The notes beneath the pieces are model-generated. The model did not search any database. It worked only from the letters and a program-made list of their open reading frames with translations, and was not told where the DNA came from. From contig JAEZKN010000176.1 in the NCBI GenBank assembly GCA_023415395.1, positions 1 through 11,196 of the forward strand: 11,196 bases of DNA, in the 5' to 3' direction. The position numbers were made by a program, and so were the translations under genes. Each line of letters begins with the position of its first letter. Position 1 is the stretch's first letter. Positions 6,713-11,196 of this stretch are shown here, one piece after another. The stretch is from Actinomycetes bacterium (GTDB lineage Bacteria; Actinomycetota; Actinomycetes; Propionibacteriales; Nocardioidaceae).

Positions 6713-6742
6713 CGGTTGCTGCGCAACCTCCTCGACCGCCGG
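6713..6742 (+). repeat. Hairpin repeat, partial copy D
   Basis: This 30-nt stretch matches the right part of copies A and C with two A-to-G differences (6734 and 6738). The central hairpin GGTTGC 6714-6719 with GCAACC 6723-6728 is intact, but the left GTTTCGAGAC arm is missing. It ends 45 nt before the threonine aldolase start. Confidence 0.85.
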
Positions 6743-6775
6743 GGTCTCGGCAACCCGGGTGCGACGACCGCCTGA

Positions 6776-6781
6776 GAGGAT
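6776..6781 (+). promoter_or_regulatory. Ribosome site or leaderless -10 of threonine aldolase gene
   Basis: GAGGAT ends 6 nt before GTG 6788. The GAGGA part is a reasonable Shine-Dalgarno site, while the xAnnnT form and spacing also fit the leaderless pattern seen at other genes here. The sequence alone does not decide, but either reading supports GTG 6788 as the start. Confidence 0.4.
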
Positions 6782-6787
6782 CGGGGC

Positions 6788-7789
6788 GTGATCGACCTGC
6801 GCTCCGACACCCTGACCAAGCCGACCGAGGCGATGCGCGCCGCGATGGCGGCCGCGGAGGTCGGCGACGACGTGTACGGCGAGGACCCGACGGTCGCGCG
6901 GCTCGAGGAGCGGGTGGCGGGGATGTTCGGGCACGAGGCGGCGCTGTTCATGCCGACCGGCTCGATGGCCAACGTGCTCGCCGTGCGCTCGGTCGTCCAG
7001 GCGGGCCAGGAGGTGCTCTGCGAGGCCAGCGCGCACATCGCGCGCGCCGAGCTGGGGGCGCACGGGGCCTACACGGGGCTGACCATGCGGACGTGGATCC
7101 ACCCGCGGGGGCAGCTCGACCTCGACACGATCCGGACGATCTTCGCCCCGGACATGGGGCCGTTCTTCGTCCCGACGGCGGCGATCTCGGTCGAGAACAC
7201 CCACAACTTCGCCGGGGGAGCGGTGCTGCCGCTCCAGGACCTGCGCGACCTGCGCGAGTTCGCCACCGGCGCCGGGGCCCGGCTGCACCTCGACGGCGCC
7301 CGGATCTGGAACGCGCACGTCGCGACCGGCACGCCGCTGGCCGAGTACGGCGCCCTGGTCGACGTCCTGGCCGTCTGCCTGTCCAAGGGCCTCGGCGCCC
7401 CGGTGGGGTCGCTCATGGTCGGCAGCAGCGACGCGATCGCCGAGGCGCGGGTGTGGCGCAAGCGGATGGGCGGCGGCATGCGCCAGGTCGGCATCCTCGC
7501 CGCGGCCGGCCTGCACGCGCTCGACCACCACGTGGAGCGGCTCGCCGAGGACCACGCGCACGCGCGGTTGCTCGCCGAGGCGTGCGGGGTCGACCCCGCG
7601 ACCGTCGACACCAACATCGTCGTGGTGCACCGCCCCGACGCGGCCGAGCTCGTCGCCCGCGCGAAGGAGCAGGGGGTCCTCCTCAGCACGGTCGGGCCGA
7701 CCGCCGTACGCCTCGTCACGCACCTCGACGTCAGCACCGAGGACGCCGAGAAGGCAGCCGTGGTCCTCCGCGGGCTCGTCCGGCCCTAG
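6788..7789 (+). CDS. ltaE: Low-specificity L-threonine aldolase
   Basis: This 333-aa PLP enzyme of the beta-eliminating-lyase fold (aspartate aminotransferase superfamily) splits L-threonine or L-allo-threonine into glycine and acetaldehyde in the cytoplasm. The start MIDLRSDTLTKPT is the family's hallmark N-terminus and fixes GTG 6788. SAHI at 81-84 carries His83, which stacks on PLP; LDGARIWNA at 168-176 carries Asp169 and Arg172; LSKGLGAPVGS at 198-208 carries the PLP-binding Lys200. These match E. coli LtaE His83, Asp168, Arg171 and Lys197 with small offsets. Length is normal. It stands alone on its strand: the repeat cluster lies upstream, and its TAG stop overlaps the TAG of the convergent acyltransferase gene on the palindrome CTAG. 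All codons from 2 to 40 end in G or C. Confidence 0.95.
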   Translation: MIDLRSDTLTKPTEAMRAAMAAAEVGDDVYGEDPTVARLEERVAGMFGHEAALFMPTGSMANVLAVRSVVQAGQEVLCEASAHIARAELGAHGAYTGLTMRTWIHPRGQLDLDTIRTIFAPDMGPFFVPTAAISVENTHNFAGGAVLPLQDLRDLREFATGAGARLHLDGARIWNAHVATGTPLAEYGALVDVLAVCLSKGLGAPVGSLMVGSSDAIAEARVWRKRMGGGMRQVGILAAAGLHALDHHVERLAEDHAHARLLAEACGVDPATVDTNIVVVHRPDAAELVARAKEQGVLLSTVGPTAVRLVTHLDVSTEDAEKAAVVLRGLVRP

Positions 7790-9870
7790 CCCTTCGGCAA
7801 CAGTCCGAGTGCCCGTCCGAGCGGCTCGGCGAGGGAGCGCGCGTAGGCGGTGGTGACGTGCCCCTCGTCGCGCATCGGGACGTACTGGCCGATGACCGCG
7901 GGGCACTGGCCGTCCACGCAGAACCACTGGCGCGTCGGTACGACGCGGACCCCGGTGTCGCGCGCGGCCCGCGCACCCTCGCCGTTGATCGCGGTGGCCC
8001 GCGCCGAGACGCCGCTGAGGCAGGTCTTCAGCGTCGTCTCGGGCCGGCTGAGGCACTGGTGCGGCACGTTGTCGCGGCGGGGGACGTCGGCGAGCAGGAC
8101 CAGGCGCTCGGTGAGCGGCCCGAGGGCCTCGAAGAGCCGGCGGAAGCCGTGGCCCATCTCGGTCGCGACGTCGTCGCTGCCGCGACGCACCTCGCCGTCG
8201 ACCAGCACGCCGGGAGCGCCCGAGGTCGAGACGACGACGAGGTCGGGCTGCAGGCGCTCGATCTGCTCCTCGGCCCAGGCGTTGAACTCCTGGCACTCCG
8301 CCCAGGGCTCGTCGTCGCCCGGCAGCACGAGGTCGACGCGGGCGGCGGTGCACTGCGACTTCACGAGGTAGTAGGCACGCCACCCGGCTCGCTCGGCGAT
8401 CTCGTCGAACGCCGGGATCCAGTGCCGGCCGTGGGAGTTGCCGACCACCACGAACGTCTTGTCGCCGTCGGGGTCGCCGGCGGGACAGAGCCGCTTGGGG
8501 GTGCTGTCGTACTCGCAGTCGCCGAGGTCGGCGCGGTCGGCCTTGAGGTCGATCAGTGCGGGCCGCAGCTTGCGGGGCACGTCGCGGCCCTCGAGCGCGG
8601 CGCGGGTGGAGGCCTCGACGAGGGCGACCGCGGGATCGTCGGACAGCTTCCCGCCGCCGGGCCGGCGCTCGTAGTCCGACACCGAGATGCCGGGGTCGTC
8701 GCCGACCATCTGCCGGTCGATCACGGTCACCGCGGCCAGGCAGCTCATCACCGCGATCGAGACGGCCGCGGGGTAGAAGACCATCCCCCGGGCCCGCGGC
8801 GCGACCCGGCGCCGTCGGAACGGCGTCTCGACGAAGCGGTACGACGCCCACGTCATCAGCGCGGTCACCGCGAGCACGAGGCCGAGCTCGGCGGGGCGCA
8901 GGTCGCGGCCGACGCGCTGCTCGGCGACGACGAGGACCGGCCAGTGCCACAGGTAGAGGGAGTAGGACGCGTCCCCGATCACCCGCAGCGGAGCGACGCC
9001 GAGGGCACGCTGGGAGAGGGTCGAGGCGCCTCCGGTGCCGGCGAGGAGCACGGCGCAGGTGCCCAGCACCGGGGCCAGCGCGCGCCAGCCGGGGTAGGGG
9101 TCCGACGAGCTGACCGTGAACAGCGCCACGGTGATGAGCCCGAGGCCGGCGATCGCGAGCAGGTTGCGCGCGAGCGAGGTCAGCGGCCGGGCCATCCGAG
9201 GGGCCGCGACGGCGAGCAGCGCACCGACGCCGAACTCCCACGTGCGGGTGAAGGTGGAGAAGTAGGCGCTCTCGGGCGACGCCGTCGACGCGTGCACCGA
9301 CCACGCGAAGCTCACGGCCGTCACGATCGCCAGCGCCAGCACGATGCCGGCGTTCGGGCCGCCCCAGCGGCGCAGGGCACGGTGGGCGAGCACGACGGCG
9401 ACCAGCAGCAGCGCCGGCATCACCAGGTAGAACTGCTCCTCGACCGACAGCGACCAGAAGTGCTGGAGCGGTGAGGGCGGGTCGGACTGGGTGAAGTAGT
9501 CGGTCTCCTCGATCGCGAACCGCACGTTGGCCCCGAAGAGCGCCGCCCACACGCCGTCGACGGCGGTGTCGCGCGCATCGATCGGCGGGAGCCAGAGCCA
9601 GGCCGCCAGCACGGTGCCGGCGATCGCGGCGGTCGCCGCCGGCAGGATCCGGCGCGCGCGGCGCACGTAGAACGCGACCAGGTCGATCGTCCCCGTCTTG
9701 GCCACCTCGCGCAGCAGCAGCGTGGTGATCAGGAAGCCCGAGAGGACGAAGAAGACGTCGAGGGTGACGAAGCCGCCGGAGTACGGCGCCAGGCCCGCGT
9801 GGAAGACGAGGATCCCGAGCACCGCGAGGGCGCGCATCCCCTGGATGTCGTCACGGAATCCGGCTGGCAT
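7786..9870 (-). CDS. OafA/YrhL-type acyltransferase 3 fused to SGNH domain
   Basis: This is a 694-aa membrane enzyme that probably O-acetylates a cell-surface polysaccharide or glycolipid. The acyltransferase-3 part (1 to about 385) has about ten membrane segments. It carries Arg13-x10-His24 (the family's catalytic RxxxxxxxxxxH), LDVFFVLSGFLIT at 37-49, RARRILP at 71-77, HFWSLSVEEQFY at 137-148 and SLYLWHWPV at 304-312. A linker leads to an extracytoplasmic SGNH domain (about 470-690) with Ser479 in GNSH and Asp668/His671 in DEGH; the usual GDSH has Asn instead of Asp here. Eight cysteines between 452 and 656 could form disulfides outside the membrane. ATG 9870 is chosen because family similarity begins at FRDDIQGMRA; the frame is open further upstream by chance. 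It is the last gene of a probable operon, 35 nt after the zinc-ribbon gene, though a TACGGT box suggests its own promoter too. Confidence 0.94.
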   Translation of the reverse strand: MPAGFRDDIQGMRALAVLGILVFHAGLAPYSGGFVTLDVFFVLSGFLITTLLLREVAKTGTIDLVAFYVRRARRILPAATAAIAGTVLAAWLWLPPIDARDTAVDGVWAALFGANVRFAIEETDYFTQSDPPSPLQHFWSLSVEEQFYLVMPALLLVAVVLAHRALRRWGGPNAGIVLALAIVTAVSFAWSVHASTASPESAYFSTFTRTWEFGVGALLAVAAPRMARPLTSLARNLLAIAGLGLITVALFTVSSSDPYPGWRALAPVLGTCAVLLAGTGGASTLSQRALGVAPLRVIGDASYSLYLWHWPVLVVAEQRVGRDLRPAELGLVLAVTALMTWASYRFVETPFRRRRVAPRARGMVFYPAAVSIAVMSCLAAVTVIDRQMVGDDPGISVSDYERRPGGGKLSDDPAVALVEASTRAALEGRDVPRKLRPALIDLKADRADLGDCEYDSTPKRLCPAGDPDGDKTFVVVGNSHGRHWIPAFDEIAERAGWRAYYLVKSQCTAARVDLVLPGDDEPWAECQEFNAWAEEQIERLQPDLVVVSTSGAPGVLVDGEVRRGSDDVATEMGHGFRRLFEALGPLTERLVLLADVPRRDNVPHQCLSRPETTLKTCLSGVSARATAINGEGARAARDTGVRVVPTRQWFCVDGQCPAVIGQYVPMRDEGHVTTAYARSLAEPLGRALGLLPKG

Positions 9871-9877
9871 CGGCCCC

Positions 9878-9883
9878 ACCGTA
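9878..9883 (-). promoter_or_regulatory. Possible leaderless -10 box of acyltransferase gene
   Basis: On the minus strand TACGGT fits TAnnnT and ends 7 nt before ATG 9870. The 7-nt spacer GGGGCCG is not a good ribosome site. No well-spaced -35 is seen. If real, the acyltransferase can be expressed separately from the upstream operon genes. Confidence 0.4.
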
Positions 9884-9905
9884 ACAACGTCTGGGCGCAC
9901 GCAGG

Positions 9906-10721
9906 TCAGGGGGGACCGGCGAGCGAGAGCTCGCTGATCGCGGTGAAGTCCCGCGAGGACGGGCCGCTGCCCGGTGCGGAGACCGCGACCAGTCGGAGCA
10001 CGACGGTCGTCGTCGTGACGTCCACGTCGACCGTCTGCAGGTCGCGGGTCTCGGTGAGCTCCTGCTCGACGGTGGTGCCGTCGTCGAAGGCCCACTCGAC
10101 CGCGAGCACCCGGCGGTTGCCGGCGTACCAGTCGAGGTCGCCGGCGCTCTTCGCGTAGCCGTTGATCAGGCCGACGCGGGTCAGGCGCGTCTCCCCGGGC
10201 AGCGTCACCGTGACCTGCTCGCCGGTGCCGTCGCCCGGCATCCGCCAGGCGGTCGCGGGCCTGCCGTCGACCAGGTTCGCGGCCTCGTAGGTGGTCGGGT
10301 TGCCCTCGGTGTCCTGGTTGGGCGGCGCCGTCGCAGGTACGACGACGGAGGCGTCCCCGGCGACCTCCTGGGGCTCCCCGGCCGGGACCGCGGTGGCGCC
10401 GGCCGGATCGTCGCCCTCGGGACGCCGGCCGTCATCGGCTGTCCAGCCGAGCGCGACGAGCAGCAGCACGACGACGAGCGCGAGGGCCACGAGCACGGCG
10501 ACCCACGGCCACCAGACCCGCGGGGGTCGCCGGGTCGGGTCGGGGGCGAGCTCGACCGGCTCGACCTCGTGGACCTCGTGGACCGGCGCGACCTCGTCGG
10601 CGAAGAGCGGATAGCGCGGGGCGAGCGGGTCGCCCGGGGTGGGGGCGTCGACCGGCTGGCCGCAGTTGGTGCAGAACCGGCCGATGCCGAGCTGGTGCCC
10701 GCAGCGCACGCAGTGGCCCAT
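9906..10721 (-). CDS. Zinc-ribbon, single-TM protein with discoidin-like extracellular domain
   Basis: This is a 271-aa membrane-anchored protein with no known enzyme activity. Residues 1-22 form a zinc ribbon with two CxxC knuckles (Cys4/Cys7 and Cys17/Cys20). A Pro/Glu-rich cytoplasmic linker contains a duplicated HEV unit around 49-54, encoded by a 9-bp repeat. One hydrophobic helix spans about 70-92, followed by a low-complexity linker and a beta-rich domain from about 135 to 268. The motif YEAANLVDGRPATAWR (145-160) is typical of galactose-binding/discoidin-like domains of the NADase-type glycan-binding group, so wall- or glycan-binding outside the cell is inferred. ATG 10721 is preferred over GTG 10724 because GGAGG (10726-10730) stands 4 nt before the ATG but only 1 nt before the GTG. 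It lies 24 nt after the DAHP synthase stop and 35 nt before the acyltransferase, so it is probably mid-operon. Confidence 0.85.
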   Translation of the reverse strand: MGHCVRCGHQLGIGRFCTNCGQPVDAPTPGDPLAPRYPLFADEVAPVHEVHEVEPVELAPDPTRRPPRVWWPWVAVLVALALVVVLLLVALGWTADDGRRPEGDDPAGATAVPAGEPQEVAGDASVVVPATAPPNQDTEGNPTTYEAANLVDGRPATAWRMPGDGTGEQVTVTLPGETRLTRVGLINGYAKSAGDLDWYAGNRRVLAVEWAFDDGTTVEQELTETRDLQTVDVDVTTTTVVLRLVAVSAPGSGPSSRDFTAISELSLAGPP

Positions 10722-10725
10722 CACG

Positions 10726-10739
10726 CCTCCTTCCGGAGG
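10726..10739 (-). promoter_or_regulatory. Ribosome-binding site inside a GNRA-loop hairpin
   Basis: On the minus strand CCTCC (10739-10735), GGAA loop (10734-10731) and GGAGG (10730-10726) form a 5-bp hairpin. The 3' arm is exactly the Shine-Dalgarno site of the zinc-ribbon gene, and the loop is a stabilising GNRA tetraloop. Folding would hide the ribosome site, so translation may depend on ribosomes finishing the upstream DAHP synthase gene or on another factor. Confidence 0.5.
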
Positions 10740-10745
10740 TCGAGA

Positions 10746-11196
10746 CTAGGCCCCCGGCGTCGCGGGTCGACGGCCGACCAGGGCGGGGAGCCGGCGCACG
10801 GCCTGCGCGAGGTCGCGCAGCTCGGCGCCGAGCAGCGCCTGCGGGCCGTCGCAGAGCGCCGTCTCGGGGTCGGGGTGCACGTCGACGATGACGCCGTCGG
10901 CGCCGACCGCGAGCGCGGCCCGGGAGAGCGGCACGACCAGGTCCTTGCGGCCCGCGGCGTGCGAGGGGTCGACGATCACCGGGAGGTGGCTGCTGGCCTG
11001 CACGACCGGCACCGCCGAGATGTCGAGGGTGTTGCGGGTCGCGGGCTCGAAGGTCCGGATGCCCCGCTCGCACAGCACGATGTCGAGGTTGCCGCGCTGG
11101 GCGACGTACTCGGCCGCCATCAGCCACTCCTCGATGGTCGCGGTCATGCCGCGCTTGAGCAGCACCGGCGTCCCGCTGTCGCCGACGGCTTGGAGC
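10746..11196 (-). CDS. Class I-beta DAHP synthase, 5' end outside window
   Basis: This is the C-terminal 149 residues of a second DAHP synthase, unrelated in sequence to the class II enzyme at 3499-4839 but catalysing the same PEP plus erythrose-4-phosphate condensation. The frame runs off the right edge, so the GTG and ATG codons near 11160 are internal. Numbering from the first visible codon, VLLKRGM (11-17), EEWL (22-25), RGIRTFE (44-50), VDPSHAAGR (75-83) and VHPDPETALCDGPQ (106-119) are typical of the Thermotoga-like class I-beta group. His79 and Asp116 match T. maritima metal ligands His272 and Asp309. The position of ligand Glu298 is Asp105 here. Any N-terminal regulatory domain lies beyond the window. 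The alternative KDO-8-phosphate synthase is less likely given the DAHP-type C-terminal motif. The zinc-ribbon gene begins 24 nt downstream on the same strand. Confidence 0.93.
   Translation of the reverse strand, partial: LQAVGDSGTPVLLKRGMTATIEEWLMAAEYVAQRGNLDIVLCERGIRTFEPATRNTLDISAVPVVQASSHLPVIVDPSHAAGRKDLVVPLSRAALAVGADGVIVDVHPDPETALCDGPQALLGAELRDLAQAVRRLPALVGRRPATPGA

Larger units (their letters stand above)
6429..6787. other. Gene-free divergent intergenic region with repeat cluster
   Basis: These 359 nt separate the CMD-family gene (leftward) from the threonine aldolase gene (rightward). The left third holds a run of seven G (6481-6487) and a small hairpin, GGCGC 6486-6490 with GCGCC 6494-6498. 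The rest holds four hairpin repeats, listed separately. Open frames crossing it come from GC bias and have no coding character. The promoters of both flanking genes must lie here. Confidence 0.85.

Noticed and set aside
6538..6742. CRISPR array
   Set aside because: Units occur in both orientations with irregular spacing, one abuts another directly, and each unit is itself a hairpin; there are no spacers of constant length.
6121..9474. Very long open frames on both strands (plus 6121-9474, minus 6590-9550)
   Set aside because: They run through the threonine aldolase and acyltransferase genes in other frames, are Arg/Ala/Gly-rich with no domains, and are products of GC bias.
9871..10095. Upstream extension of the acyltransferase frame
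   Set aside because: It overlaps the zinc-ribbon gene, lacks family similarity, and the conserved FRDDIQGMRA start follows the ATG at 9870.
1..11196. A complete new defence, toxin-antitoxin or biosynthetic system
   Set aside because: No nuclease, helicase, NTPase, toxin-antitoxin pair, transposase, integrase or megasynthase is encoded; the genes are mainly metabolic and envelope functions.

Overview
The window is high-GC actinobacterial chromosome. Third codon positions are almost all G or C, GTG starts are common, and several genes have a -10-like hexamer 6-7 nt before the start codon instead of a clear Shine-Dalgarno site. The gene set (PPi-type phosphofructokinases, class II DAHP synthase, OafA-SGNH acyltransferase, zinc-ribbon membrane protein) fits Actinomycetota, perhaps Nocardioidaceae; that placement is inference.

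Layout. (1) 1-1950, plus strand: the 3' part of a PPi-type phosphofructokinase, then a complete second phosphofructokinase. Both carry the Asp/Lys active-site signature of PPi-dependent enzymes. (2) 1985-4839, plus strand: an APC-family amino-acid permease, then a class II DAHP synthase (first step of the shikimate pathway). (3) 4906-6428, minus strand: a previously uncalled 49-aa four-cysteine protein, a short-chain dehydrogenase and a carboxymuconolactone-decarboxylase-family protein. The last two form a probable operon with visibly looser codon use than their neighbours. (4) 6429-6787: a 359-nt divergent intergenic region with no gene. It holds four copies of a hairpin-forming repeat in mixed orientation, one of which has a different but compensated central stem. 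(5) 6788-7789, plus strand: low-specificity L-threonine aldolase. It converges on the next gene, and the two stop codons interlock on one CTAG. (6) 7786-11196, minus strand: a probable three-gene operon read right to left: the 3' part of a class I-beta DAHP synthase, a zinc-ribbon/one-TM/discoidin-like protein whose ribosome-binding site sits in a small hairpin, and an OafA-type acyltransferase fused to an SGNH domain.

How the genes fit together. The phosphofructokinases set flux between fructose-6-phosphate and fructose-1,6-bisphosphate, and PPi enzymes would make the step reversible. Two evolutionarily unrelated DAHP synthases, about 6 kb apart and pointing at each other, both take PEP and erythrose-4-phosphate into aromatic biosynthesis. 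The distal genes of the minus-strand operon look like cell-envelope functions. No complete new defence or mobile system is visible. The least explained elements are the repeat cluster, the paired PPi-type phosphofructokinases, the paired DAHP synthases and the DAHP synthase/envelope-gene operon.
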